NCBI GenBank assembly: GCA_016933985.1 | Contig: JAFGTU010000403.1 | Span: 1-16,511 of the forward strand | Length of the DNA: 16,511 nt | DNA from: Sedimentisphaerales bacterium | Lineage (GTDB): Bacteria > Planctomycetota > Phycisphaerae > Sedimentisphaerales > Anaerobacaceae | Direction of reading: 5' to 3' | Part shown: positions 1 through 7,722 of the stretch, one piece after another | Layout of the letters: each line of letters opens with the position of its first letter | Position numbering within the stretch: the first letter of the stretch is position 1 | Notes under the pieces: generated by a model | Told to the model about the DNA's origin: nothing | Seen by the model: only the letters and a program-made list of their open reading frames with translations | Databases searched by the model: none | Position numbers and translations under genes: made by a program

Positions 1-1843
1 GCATCGACTTGCCGCTGCCGAAGCCCTTGGCCTCGGACATATTCAGATTGTACCTGCCGTTGGCATCCCTCCACGCCCGGACCATCCCTTCGTGCAGGAC
101 GTCGGGACTTTCCTCATTGTACTGAATGGCGAACTGGTCGATATTCTCGTCGTCGGCCAACTCGTCGAAATCAAGGCCGTTGAGCTTGTGCACGGCTATC
201 GGATGGTCGTAATCGTCGGCTGCGCGGATCTCTGCTGCGATATTGCCGACCCGCTTAGCGCTGAAAACCTCCTGGTATTCCTCCGCCACGCACCATATCA
301 AGTTTTTGTGATGCTCGAACCTATCGACAATCGCATGGATGAAGGCGCGCTCCTGCTCGCCGACCTTGTCGCCGGTCTTCCACACGCAGGCGCTGTCGTC
401 GTAAAAGAAGAAATAAATGACAATTCCGCTGCTATCCATCTCGGCAAACCACCGTTCCCACTGATCGAGCACCTTGGGATCGATCCCTTTGGATGGGTCG
501 TGGTCGACAAAAGGATTGTTTGTTTCATCGCCGTCGCCCCCATGGGAGCGCACGGCCATCAGGTAAATACAATTTGCCCCGGTTCCCTTCATTTTTTCAA
601 TGAGCGATTCCTGATCTCCGTCCCTCGTCCCATCCGGTTTCAGTTTGCCTCGATACAGGAAATCTTCCGGGTCGCCCGGCCCACACATAAAGAACGGCCG
701 ACCATCCTTGCGTTTTAGCCATCGGCGATTCTCAGGATCAACTACAATCCTGCCGGTGGATTCGGACTGCATGACCGAATCCTTGACCAGCTTCAAGGCA
801 TGGTTGACCTTCTCGCTGCCTTCGATTTTGGTATCGTTCCAGGAAACTATCAGATCGAGACTCGGCATAATCACCACAGCGCGAATGTCGCCGTGTCCGA
901 AGCAGCCATAGACGTCGCTACCAACGTCGGGCCAGTTCCGCGTGCCGTCCCGCCCCTTCCCATTGATCCACCATGCAAAGCTGTAGTTGCCGTTGTGGTC
1001 GCACTGGTTATTGCCGCCGCCTATCGAACGCTGGCCTTCTATCATCTCACCCTTTTCGCCCTTTGTCCTCGGTATCGAGATAGGTAATGGACTGCTCGTC
1101 GCCAGCCTGGCAAGCTCGGCGCGGATAAGCTGCTTACTATTCCATTTGCCCTTTCGCAGATAGAGCAGCCCGAAACGCGCAAAATCACGCGGCGAAATCC
1201 CTAATCGCCCGGGCCGATTTCCCGTGCCGAAGGCCATAAAAGTCGGCTCGTCCTCGCATTGCAGCAGATCCATCAGGCCCGGACGAAGCAATTCACTGTC
1301 AACCTTATCCCATGTCGTTCCGTAAACTTTCAGAAACAGGGTGTCGAAGAACAGGGCCATATTCCAGTCGCTGTAATCGAACGCCTGCCCCGGCCGCTCA
1401 GCCACGCCGTAGCACGAGACCTGATTGCACAAATGCCGCCACGTTATCTGGCGGTCCTTGTATCCGAGACCTTCGTTAAGCGATTTCAACCCCGGCTCAA
1501 ATTCGCTCACAAGCTCATCGACGCTCTTGATCTTGCCCGACTCGACGGCCTTGAGCAAAAAGTGCGTATAGACGGGCTTGACCGCCGAAGCGACATCCAT
1601 CCTCCTGCCCAGGTCGCCCCAGGCATAGACCATATACCCGCCCCGGACGACGCACCCGAATCCCCCGGCATAATCGCTCATCTCTTTGAGCTTCTGCTCA
1701 TCCAGGCCCGCCTCGCTCGCCCGTTTCGTTTCCCAAGTCCGGCCCGGATAGACCAACTTGCCTTCTCCCGCGTCGGCGCGTATAACGCCCAAGCTTATGC
1801 CCGCTGCCACCATCCCCAACAGGTATCTTGCGACCTTCATCAT
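1..1843 (-). CDS. Secreted serine hydrolase (class C beta-lactamase-like) fused to a glycosidase-like domain, 3' end missing
   Basis: The reading frame is open from ATG 1843 to the left edge (614 codons, C-terminus missing). GAGGG at 1849-1853, five bases upstream, supports this start. Residues 1-25 form a short basic and hydrophobic signal-like segment. Residues about 35-350 resemble the beta-lactamase/penicillin-binding-protein fold: S86-A-V-K89 fits the SxxK nucleophile motif, Y157-S-D fits the second-motif Tyr, and H317-G-D319 sits where the family has HxG/KTG. From about residue 365 a different domain begins with 'RWLKRKDGRPFF', typical of DUF4038/apiosidase-like (beta/alpha)8 proteins; 'NLIWCVAEEY' (E521/E522) and 'LNMSEA' (E604) are candidate acid pairs. 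Known: serine hydrolases of this fold cleave esters or amides, and clan-A glycosidases use two carboxylates. Inference: an exported two-domain enzyme acting on a decorated polysaccharide. Substrate unknown. It lies 75 bp behind the glycosyltransferase gene on the same strand. Confidence 0.8.
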   Translation of the reverse strand, partial: MMKVARYLLGMVAAGISLGVIRADAGEGKLVYPGRTWETKRASEAGLDEQKLKEMSDYAGGFGCVVRGGYMVYAWGDLGRRMDVASAVKPVYTHFLLKAVESGKIKSVDELVSEFEPGLKSLNEGLGYKDRQITWRHLCNQVSCYGVAERPGQAFDYSDWNMALFFDTLFLKVYGTTWDKVDSELLRPGLMDLLQCEDEPTFMAFGTGNRPGRLGISPRDFARFGLLYLRKGKWNSKQLIRAELARLATSSPLPISIPRTKGEKGEMIEGQRSIGGGNNQCDHNGNYSFAWWINGKGRDGTRNWPDVGSDVYGCFGHGDIRAVVIMPSLDLIVSWNDTKIEGSEKVNHALKLVKDSVMQSESTGRIVVDPENRRWLKRKDGRPFFMCGPGDPEDFLYRGKLKPDGTRDGDQESLIEKMKGTGANCIYLMAVRSHGGDGDETNNPFVDHDPSKGIDPKVLDQWERWFAEMDSSGIVIYFFFYDDSACVWKTGDKVGEQERAFIHAIVDRFEHHKNLIWCVAEEYQEVFSAKRVGNIAAEIRAADDYDHPIAVHKLNGLDFDELADDENIDQFAIQYNEESPDVLHEGMVRAWRDANGRYNLNMSEAKGFGSGKSM

Positions 1844-1918
1844 TCATTCCCTCAATTTAAGAATTGACTGCCCGTCCAGACGCCCACTTGTAGCCGTGTT
1901 AGAAACAGGCAGGCTGCA

Positions 1919-3280
1919 TCAATAGACAGGTGTTTTTCGCCTTGTGAATATCTCCGCTCTTCCCGTAACTAATTCTTTTTCTTCCCTTATAAACTTAATA
2001 TGTCGCAGTAATGCCCAAGCGCTGTTATGCCACTGCATCTGGAAACCTCTCTGGTGCGCCTCTTTTTCCATCGCAAGGCGTTTATTTTGGTCAAAGACCA
2101 AGAAATCAAGTGCTTCGGCTATTTGCTCCACTGAAGCTTCCCCGGGATCGACCAAAATGCCTCTGGCATATCTGCCGATGACAAGACCGCTCGGACAAGG
2201 TTTGTTTGAATGAATAAGCTCCAGAGCACAACGAAATTTGGTTGCTATCGCAACTCTGCTGGAGCCTAAAGTATCGGCTAATATACCACTCGACGTCTGA
2301 AACATATTGAGATAAGGGAGCACCATGACGTTGGTCGCACCATAAAATTCCAAGAAAGTGCCTTCATCCAAAAAGGCATCGAGAAAAACGATATCGTACT
2401 GCCTAAAATCAAGACCCTCCAACTCTTTGGCCCTGCACCATTTTAGTTTGGACTCTTCCAGCGCTTTAGTCAATGTTGCCTGATATGCCTGGTATTGTCT
2501 GCCTTCGGCTGCCCGGACAAAATCCGGATGGCATTCACCTGCAATTAAGTACACTATTCTTTCCCTTTGGCTGTCCGTGCAGGACCGTTCTAAAAACCTT
2601 CCATAGGCTCTAACGCTATACTGAATTCCTTTGTCAGAGGACAATAGCCCCAGTGTGGTAACAAGAAAGAAGTCTTTCAATCCATATTTTTCTTTGACTG
2701 CCAATCGGTCATGTTCGGAAGGGTGTTGCATCCTGATTCCGTGGTCAATGTGCTTGAGCTTTGAACGGTCGATATTATAAGTTGTGGATTCCAGTGTTTC
2801 TATAGCACTTTCTGAGGTCAGAATAAGGCCGTCACTATACTCAGCAAGCTCCTGTAACGTTTTCTTTTGATGGTCATTCGGCTGGTCAAGCACCGTGTGA
2901 AGGTAAACCAGGGTAGCGAGCCCCTGAGCGCCAAACGCTTTTGCCATATCTACAAAATTCGTTCCTTTGCCATCCTTTCCATTCTTATCAGGATCAAGGC
3001 CGTATTCGTGCTGCAATACAACAATGGTCGGGTTTGCACTTTCTTTTGCCCTGGTTATTATGTTCTTAATGGCAAGACCCCAGGATTCCGAGTTGTACTG
3101 GTCAATAACAAGGTCAACAGGAATACGATATGTTCCACTGTTTTTGTCGATTGCAGCAACTCTTATGTGGCCAACTTCACCTGTAAAATGTTCAAGCGCA
3201 CCAGCCAAGTCACGCGAAAACGTGCCTATCCCGCATCTTCGCGGCGGGTATGTACTGACTATTCTTATGTTATATGGCAC
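1919..3280 (-). CDS. Glycosyltransferase, GT4-like, 453 aa
   Basis: Starts at GTG 3280; an in-frame TGA at 3293-3295 with no ATG, GTG or TTG between leaves this as the only usual start, although the ribosome site (GAAAGA) is weak. The N-terminus 'RIVSTYPPRRCGIGTFSRDL' (residues 6-25) is the hallmark of a GT4 subgroup with two Rossmann domains; 'VVLQHEYGL' is at 87-95, 'GLLSSDKGI' at 211-219, and 'QTSSGILADTLGSSRVAIATKF' begins near residue 328, matching the nucleotide-sugar-binding region. Known: such enzymes transfer sugars from nucleotide donors with retention. Acceptor and donor are not readable here. No signal peptide or membrane segment, so cytoplasmic. Base composition is unusual: three sampled 60-base lines inside the gene are 37-43% G+C against 52% for two lines in the neighbouring hydrolase gene, suggesting a different history. 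Confidence 0.82.
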   Translation of the reverse strand: MPYNIRIVSTYPPRRCGIGTFSRDLAGALEHFTGEVGHIRVAAIDKNSGTYRIPVDLVIDQYNSESWGLAIKNIITRAKESANPTIVVLQHEYGLDPDKNGKDGKGTNFVDMAKAFGAQGLATLVYLHTVLDQPNDHQKKTLQELAEYSDGLILTSESAIETLESTTYNIDRSKLKHIDHGIRMQHPSEHDRLAVKEKYGLKDFFLVTTLGLLSSDKGIQYSVRAYGRFLERSCTDSQRERIVYLIAGECHPDFVRAAEGRQYQAYQATLTKALEESKLKWCRAKELEGLDFRQYDIVFLDAFLDEGTFLEFYGATNVMVLPYLNMFQTSSGILADTLGSSRVAIATKFRCALELIHSNKPCPSGLVIGRYARGILVDPGEASVEQIAEALDFLVFDQNKRLAMEKEAHQRGFQMQWHNSAWALLRHIKFIREEKELVTGRAEIFTRRKTPVY

Positions 3281-3347
3281 AAGAATGTTCTTTCAGTCAC
3301 AATGATTATTCACATTCATGATATGCTAAACAGTTGCAAAAGGAAAG

Positions 3348-3382
3348 TCCTGCTTTAAGCATTTCTATCCTGCTTTAACCAT
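3348..3382. repeat. Pair of 15-bp direct repeats spaced 20 bp, upstream of the glycosyltransferase
   Basis: TCCTGCTTTAAGCAT (3348-3362) and TCCTGCTTTAACCAT (3368-3382) differ at one base and their starts are exactly 20 bp apart, about two helical turns. They lie 68-102 bp upstream of the GTG at 3280. This is the geometry of a tandem operator for a dimeric or paired regulator, but no regulator is identifiable. Could be chance duplication. Confidence 0.45.
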
Positions 3383-3424
3383 ATCTGCTAAAACGATAGA
3401 GGAAATATAAGCAGTGATTCTACC

Positions 3425-3479
3425 TGCGCATCAGCGCAAAGAAAAGGTGAAAGTAATTGAGGTCGCGCCTGTGCAGGCG
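3425..3479. repeat. Two perfect short hairpins downstream of the TonB receptor gene
   Basis: TGCGC-ATCA-GCGCA occupies 3425-3438 and CGCCTG-TG-CAGGCG occupies 3466-3479. They lie 60-115 bp beyond the stop codon of the minus-strand receptor gene and are the best candidates for transcript-end structures. Neither is followed by a U-run on the minus strand, so they are not classical intrinsic terminators. The rest of 3281-3540 shows no coding signal. Confidence 0.35.
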
Positions 3480-3540
3480 GTCAGTACCAGGTCAAAATCT
3501 CGGCTTTGAGCCTTCTGTACGGCCCCAATCTGCCGCAGAA

Positions 3541-5625
3541 TTAGAATCTGAAATTCATCGCGACAAAGAATGTTCGGCCCGGCGTTTCGTGGGCTGTGAC
3601 CTCGCCAATTCCGAAGTTAGGCCCGTTGGTTTTATTGAATACGTCGCTGACGCCGACCATGACCTCGCCGCGTCCTTCGGCGAATTTCTTCGCCACGCTA
3701 AGGTCAAGACGGTGTGATGCGCCGACATCAAAGATCATGGTGTCGCCGACCACAGGGGTGGTCCCCGTATATCTATAGTTTGCATTCAGTGTCCAACCGT
3801 CATCCAGGAACAGACGCCCCGTCAGCCCGACCTTGTGCTGGGCGGGAGCGTAGCTGCGGATCATCTGGTGTGACATGTACTCCTGAAAATCATTATAGGC
3901 GTACCACGCCGAAACTCTGGCGTTCTTACGCTCCCAAGCCAGTTCCGTTTCAACTCCCCAGGAATCGGCGCCGTCGATGTTGTCCGGCTGGTAGAATGTC
4001 CTGCCCAGCGGCAACGGATCGGGGATAATGCGGTAGCCAATCAGCTTGGCGAAACGCTGGTAATAGCTATCGGCGCGGAGGGTGAGGCTGTCGGTCAATT
4101 TGCCTGTATATCCGGCCTCGAGCGCCCATGTCTCTTCGTTATCAAACTCGTTGCTTGGCTCCATGGCGTTAATCGCCCAGAAGCCCGGAAAACCCATCCC
4201 TGCAAGAGAGATGCGATTCGTGCTCGTCTCTCGCAAGTTGGCCAGCGGTGAGCGATATGCCTTGGCAAAGCTGAACCTGAGAGTATGGTATTTCTCCTCG
4301 TCCAGTGCGTAAAGAGCGCTCAGGCGAGTGGACCAGTCCTTCTGCGTTTCCGAGTACCAGTCGCCGCGAATCTGGCTCTCAAAGGTCAGGCGGTTGGTGG
4401 CATGCCAGCGGTCGATCAAGAACATCCCGGCCAACTGTTCGTCGTATGGCTCGCCGGAATACATCAGATGGCTGGGATTCGACGCCTCCGTCCCAATGCG
4501 AATAAAGCGAAAGTTGCCACCAACCGAAACATCGTGGGAGTCTCCAACTTTAAAGTTGTACTGCCCCTCGATATCGTTCTGCATAGTGAACCACTTCATA
4601 AGGCACGGCACCCAGGAATTGGCGAAATTGCCCGACCATTGTAGATACCCGCTGCTGCCGTCGTCGAACTGATGGTCTAACTTCACATACGACCGGACTG
4701 TCTCATGCCAGCCATTTCCACTCGGATAATACCCGAGAAACTCATAACTTCCTAAGACATTGTGGGAATAATCGGTCCCGAAGGAGATAACGGTGTTCTC
4801 GGAGTAGTTATAGAATGCCTCGCCGCTAAACACGAACGAGCGGAAGTAATCTCTCGCCGAGAAATTGTTGAAGCCAATCCCAAGAAGAGGGTTCCCCGTG
4901 AGAGTCGGCTTGCCCGATACGTATCGCCCGGCGCCGGCGTCGTCGGAACTTCCGTAGTCACTATACCCGGCCGATGTGCGCCATCTCCATTTGCCGTCCT
5001 TTTCGGCGTAGCGCAGGTGCGTGTATGAATCGCCAAACTCATCGATATTTGTCGAGACAAAGCCGCCGAGAACGTCCTCGGGCTTCTTGGTTATGATGTT
5101 GATCACGCCGGTGAAGGCATTCGCGCCCCACGCCGCGCCCCCGGGTCCCCTGACCACTTCAATCCGCTCTATATCTTCCAGCAGCAAAGGGTACCGATAG
5201 AACTCCGAACCGCCAAAAAGCGGACTGTCGGCGGAACGCCCGTTGATAAGTGTAAGCGTCCGATCTGATATCAAATCGTGCAGCCCTCGGACGCCTACGG
5301 CATACCTATCGCGACTCAGCTTAATTACATCCACACCCGGCGCAAATTGTAGAATCTCCGGGATGCTCGTCAGGCCGCTGTAGTGAATGTCCTCGGCGCT
5401 GATTACGCTGACCGGAACCGACAGTTCACTTATCTTCTGCGCCTGCCGTGATGCCGAGACAACCTCCACCTCCATTAGTTGCTCGATGGACATCTCGAAA
5501 AGGTCTTCCGGCTTGTTCGGCTCGGCGCCTCCTGCAAACACCGGCACGTAACACCCAAACACGCAGAGAATCAGCAAGACATACAACAACTTTGCTCTTA
5601 TTCGAGTCGTCACTGCTATAGCCAT
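3541..5625 (-). CDS. TonB-dependent outer-membrane receptor, 694 aa
   Basis: I choose ATG 5625, because GAGG at 5633-5636 lies seven bases upstream; GTG 5631 in the same frame would add two residues but has almost no gap to that site. Residues about 8-32 are a signal peptide ('LLYVLLILCVFGCYVPVFA'). The mature start carries 'DLFEMSIEQLMEVEVVSASR', typical of this receptor class, followed by the plug domain at about 62-182 with 'GVRGL', 'INGR', 'IERIEVVRGPGGAAWG' and 'GVINIITKKP'. The remainder is a beta-barrel rich in aromatic-ended strands, and the protein ends in 'AMNFRF' with the terminal Phe expected for outer-membrane insertion. Length is normal for the family. Known: such receptors take up siderophores, cobalamin, sugars or metals using TonB-ExbBD. 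No tonB, exbB or SusD-like gene is adjacent, so the substrate stays open. Confidence 0.93.
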   Translation of the reverse strand: MAIAVTTRIRAKLLYVLLILCVFGCYVPVFAGGAEPNKPEDLFEMSIEQLMEVEVVSASRQAQKISELSVPVSVISAEDIHYSGLTSIPEILQFAPGVDVIKLSRDRYAVGVRGLHDLISDRTLTLINGRSADSPLFGGSEFYRYPLLLEDIERIEVVRGPGGAAWGANAFTGVINIITKKPEDVLGGFVSTNIDEFGDSYTHLRYAEKDGKWRWRTSAGYSDYGSSDDAGAGRYVSGKPTLTGNPLLGIGFNNFSARDYFRSFVFSGEAFYNYSENTVISFGTDYSHNVLGSYEFLGYYPSGNGWHETVRSYVKLDHQFDDGSSGYLQWSGNFANSWVPCLMKWFTMQNDIEGQYNFKVGDSHDVSVGGNFRFIRIGTEASNPSHLMYSGEPYDEQLAGMFLIDRWHATNRLTFESQIRGDWYSETQKDWSTRLSALYALDEEKYHTLRFSFAKAYRSPLANLRETSTNRISLAGMGFPGFWAINAMEPSNEFDNEETWALEAGYTGKLTDSLTLRADSYYQRFAKLIGYRIIPDPLPLGRTFYQPDNIDGADSWGVETELAWERKNARVSAWYAYNDFQEYMSHQMIRSYAPAQHKVGLTGRLFLDDGWTLNANYRYTGTTPVVGDTMIFDVGASHRLDLSVAKKFAEGRGEVMVGVSDVFNKTNGPNFGIGEVTAHETPGRTFFVAMNFRF

Positions 5626-5632
5626 GATCACG

Positions 5633-5636
5633 CCTC
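5633..5636 (-). promoter_or_regulatory. Ribosome binding site deciding the TonB receptor start
   Basis: GAGG on the minus strand, seven bases before ATG 5625 and only one before the alternative GTG 5631, which favours the ATG. Confidence 0.6.
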
Positions 5637-5719
5637 AATGAAGAAAAGATGGAATGCACCCCTTCCTTTTACCCTTGCCGCCGGCATCCGTGCCCCCACT
5701 TGATTGGTGCTCGGTTCTA

Positions 5720-5747
5720 AGATTACGGCGCATAAACACTTATCAAA
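5720..5747 (-). promoter_or_regulatory. Possible sigma-70-type promoter of the TonB receptor gene
   Basis: On the minus strand TTTGAT (5742-5747) is followed after 16 bases by TAATCT (5720-5725). The match is moderate. It would give a leader of about 85-90 nt before ATG 5625. No riboswitch fold was recognised in that leader. Confidence 0.3.
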
Positions 5748-5852
5748 GAATCGGCTATTCCACGTTGTGCGTTAACCACGTTTTCCCTTGTTTTATTGCC
5801 GATCATCTCCTGCTTCCCAATTGACGCTCTGTCAGCCCACTCCTGCCCGCAA

Positions 5853-5867
5853 GCACTTTATAAGTGC
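5853..5867. repeat. Palindrome GCACTT-N3-AAGTGC, copy 1
   Basis: GCACTT (5853-5858), TAT, AAGTGC (5862-5867): perfect six-base arms around three bases, the same architecture as at 5934-5948. Confidence 0.65.
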
Positions 5868-5933
5868 GGCCTATCTATCTATTAGCAGAATCACCATTGA
5901 CCTTTGGACCCATTTTTCAGCCGAAAAAGCAAG

Positions 5934-5948
5934 GCACTTCAAAAGTGC
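5934..5948. repeat. Palindrome GCACTT-N3-AAGTGC, copy 2
   Basis: GCACTT (5934-5939), CAA, AAGTGC (5943-5948). Arms and spacing are identical to copy 1, 81 bp away. Single half-sites follow at 5989-5994 (AAGTGC) and 6043-6048 (GCACTT). A TTTTTC-AGCC-GAAAAA hairpin (5913-5928) sits immediately to its left. Confidence 0.65.
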
Positions 5949-6081
5949 TCAAAAACTTCTCGTACATTTCCACCCATTTTCCTTCAAAAAGTGCGAATAT
6001 GGTGATTTCCTAATGTCACCACTTTATATGCTTGCTAATAAAGCACTTAAACCCATTTTTCGCCCCAATTCCCACTGTTGC

Positions 6082-6102
6082 CAGGTGTGCAATCACACCC
6101 TG
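6082..6102. repeat. Hairpin with GGTGTG/CACACC arms
   Basis: GGTGTG (6084-6089), loop CAAT, CACACC (6094-6099), extendable to CAG/CTG at the base with one bulged C. No U-run on either side, so not a clear terminator. On the minus strand it lies about 170 bp beyond the dprA stop. Confidence 0.45.
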
Positions 6103-6270
6103 AAAATCCCCGTTTTTCGCCCAGAAACAAGGATCCGCCCGAAGAGTCCCCCAATTCTCCCCTTACGAAGCTCGCAAATCCGCATTTTTGCGCAAATATT
6201 GAACACTCTACGATTCGCTTTGGTCCCTCCCATCCACCTCTAATCTGCGAGAAGAACGCAAATTGATAGC

Positions 6271-7425
6271 TCAACTTCTCACGAACATACTTCCGGGTAG
6301 TTGCTTTATCAGGCCCTTCAAGCGCAGGGAAATCAGGGCTGCGTTGACGCTGCCGGGCTGAAGAGCCGTCTCCGCGATTATCTCTTCTATGTGCTTCGGG
6401 TCCTTATCGAGGAGGTTGTAAACGGCTCTCTCATCGCCGCTCAATTTCAAATCCCTTGCATCGAATAACGGCATTTCGACTTTGTCGGTCGCCTTTGCCG
6501 CCGCTTCGCCGACGTGCGATTCCAACTGCTTGCCCAAATAACCGATCGCCTCCATAACATCCTCAACCGAATCAATCAGTCTTGCCCCCTCCTTGAGCAG
6601 TTGGTGCGTGCCCTTGCTAAAGGGCGAATCAATCTTTCCGGGCACCGCCATAACCTCGCGATTATAGTCGAGGGCGGCTTTGGCCGTTATCAGCGCCCCG
6701 GAGCGCAGAGACGCCTCGATTACAATCGTGCCCAGCGCCAGTCCAGCGATGATTCTATTGCGAGGCGGGAAATTCTGTGCCAACGGCTCATAGCTTAACG
6801 GCAACTCGCTTATGCAGGCGCCGGATTGGCTGATTTGCTCGCTGAGCTTTCCATTCTCCGGCGGGAAGATATTTGCCAGGCCGCAGCCCATCACGGCAAT
6901 CGTCCGCCCCTGGGCTGCCAGCGCGCCCTGGTGCGCGGCGGTATCGATTCCGCGGGCCATTCCCGAGCATATCGTAAAGCCTGATGAGGCCAGCAGATGG
7001 GCAAATCGCGAGGATTGCTCGCAGCCGTAGTGACTGCAAATCCGAGAGCCGACTATCGAGACCGCCAGGTTGTCGTCGCGAGTCACCTCGCCCTTCACAT
7101 AGAGCACAGGCGGCGGGTCGTAGATTCGCTTCAACACAGGCGGAAAGCGAGCGTCTTCGCAGGTCAGAAGCCACACGCCCAGTTTCTCTGCGCGATCCAG
7201 CTCAGCGCCAGCATCGAACTTGTCACGCGTCGTTGCGATTCGCTCGGCGGTCTTGAGGCCGATTCCGTCAACCTTGGAAAGCTCACTGGCCGAAGCACCC
7301 AAAGCTCTATCAGCCGAGCCGAAACGCTTTATCAACTCGGCAAAAATGACCGGGCCGACACCATCAGCCCGTATCAGCTTGAGCCACTTTTCAACATCCG
7401 GCGAGTTGGGCTGCACTTGCTTCAT
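6271..7425 (-). CDS. dprA: DNA-processing protein DprA, 384 aa
   Basis: DprA loads RecA on incoming single-stranded DNA during transformation and is cytoplasmic. The frame is open up to 7575, but I place the start at ATG 7425: the upstream 50 codons would overlap the likely promoter and do not resemble the family. N-terminal helix-hairpin-helix/SAM-like region at about 15-65 ('GVGPVIFAELIKRFG', 'VDGIGLKTAERI'). Rossmann core: 'VSIVGSR' 122-128, 'SGMARGIDTAAHQGAL' 154-169, 'VMGCGLANIFPPEN' 178-191, 'FPPRNRIIAGL' 219-229, 'RSGALITAKAAL' 241-252, 'VPGKIDSPFSKGTHQL' 261-276. C-terminal winged helix (DML1-like) at about 327-384. All parts are intact and length is normal. Transcribed divergently from the sigma-factor gene. 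GTG 7440 is an alternative start. Confidence 0.95.
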   Translation of the reverse strand: MKQVQPNSPDVEKWLKLIRADGVGPVIFAELIKRFGSADRALGASASELSKVDGIGLKTAERIATTRDKFDAGAELDRAEKLGVWLLTCEDARFPPVLKRIYDPPPVLYVKGEVTRDDNLAVSIVGSRICSHYGCEQSSRFAHLLASSGFTICSGMARGIDTAAHQGALAAQGRTIAVMGCGLANIFPPENGKLSEQISQSGACISELPLSYEPLAQNFPPRNRIIAGLALGTIVIEASLRSGALITAKAALDYNREVMAVPGKIDSPFSKGTHQLLKEGARLIDSVEDVMEAIGYLGKQLESHVGEAAAKATDKVEMPLFDARDLKLSGDERAVYNLLDKDPKHIEEIIAETALQPGSVNAALISLRLKGLIKQLPGSMFVRS

Positions 7426-7523
7426 ACGCTCACTCTTCACGAGCCGACTTCTGCACGACCGTCGATATCCAAATCCGCCACGCCGGGCAAAAGTCCCGGC
7501 AGGGGCAGGCTCCATAAGTTGAA

Positions 7524-7552
7524 ATTTAACCATAAAGAACACATCCAGGCAA
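7524..7552 (-). promoter_or_regulatory. Candidate sigma-70-type promoter of dprA
   Basis: On the minus strand TTGCCT (7547-7552), 17 bases, TTAAAT (7524-7529). Four of six matches in each box with ideal spacing. It would give a leader of roughly 90 nt before ATG 7425 and would exclude the longest open frame as the protein start. Confidence 0.45.
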
Positions 7553-7585
7553 GTGCTCAATTGACAACAAACCACACCTCAATCC

Positions 7586-7614
7586 TTGAAAAAATGCCGG
7601 TTTTGCGGTATGAT
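7586..7614 (+). promoter_or_regulatory. Strong sigma-70-type promoter of the ECF sigma gene
   Basis: TTGAAA (7586-7591), 17-base spacer, TATGAT (7609-7614): each box has five of six consensus matches and the spacing is ideal. It is 109 bp upstream of the sigma-factor ATG. It lacks the AAC/CGT elements usual for ECF promoters, suggesting constitutive rather than self-driven expression. The rest of 7426-7722 has no gene; open frames there are extensions or shadows of the neighbours. Confidence 0.7.
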
Positions 7615-7722
7615 TCGCTTATTAGACGGTTCGGGCTGCTGCATCGAAGTTTCCGGCGGCGCATTGTGGGTGTCAGTGAAGAGCGGCGGTCCAAACAAAC
7701 AAGAAGGGTCACAAGTGCAGAG

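Larger units (their letters stand above)
5640..6270. other. Gene-free, A+T-rich stretch carrying a cluster of short palindromes
   Basis: No convincing gene is present between dprA and the TonB receptor. The stretch contains at least six inverted repeats: 5853-5867, 5913-5928, 5934-5948, 6001-6020, 6084-6099 and 6187-6196. The core ACCCATTTTTC or a one-base variant recurs at 5908, 5972 and 6051, with CCCGTTTTTC at 6109. GCACTT/AAGTGC half-sites accompany most of them. It lies upstream of the receptor gene and downstream of dprA, so it could act as a regulatory region, as structured RNA, or be the remains of a repeat family. Confidence 0.5.

Noticed and set aside
92..718. Open plus-strand frame of 208 codons, and another at 1259-1867
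   Set aside because: Both lie opposite the serine hydrolase-glycosidase gene, whose minus-strand frame shows clear family motifs. They are shadows.
1893..1910. Small hairpin between the glycosyltransferase and the serine hydrolase
   Set aside because: Seven pairs with a bulge and no T-run; too weak to call a terminator.
5626..5720. Possible cobalamin riboswitch in the TonB receptor leader
   Set aside because: A 'GGTAAAAGGAA'-like string is present, but the B12-box and the other conserved blocks are missing.
5840..6060. CRISPR-like spaced repeats
   Set aside because: Repeat units are short, unequal and irregularly spaced (about 60-80 bp), with no direct-repeat array and no cas genes.
5788..6243. 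Plus-strand frame of 151 codons in the palindrome region
   Set aside because: No ribosome site, no domain, His/Pro/Ser-rich low-quality sequence, and it reads straight through the inverted repeats.
7426..7575. 50-codon N-terminal extension of DprA
   Set aside because: It covers the likely dprA promoter and has no similarity to DprA proteins.
6997..7722. Long upstream extension of the sigma-factor frame
   Set aside because: It overlaps dprA on the other strand and the promoter at 7586-7614; the sigma family starts at the 7723 ATG.
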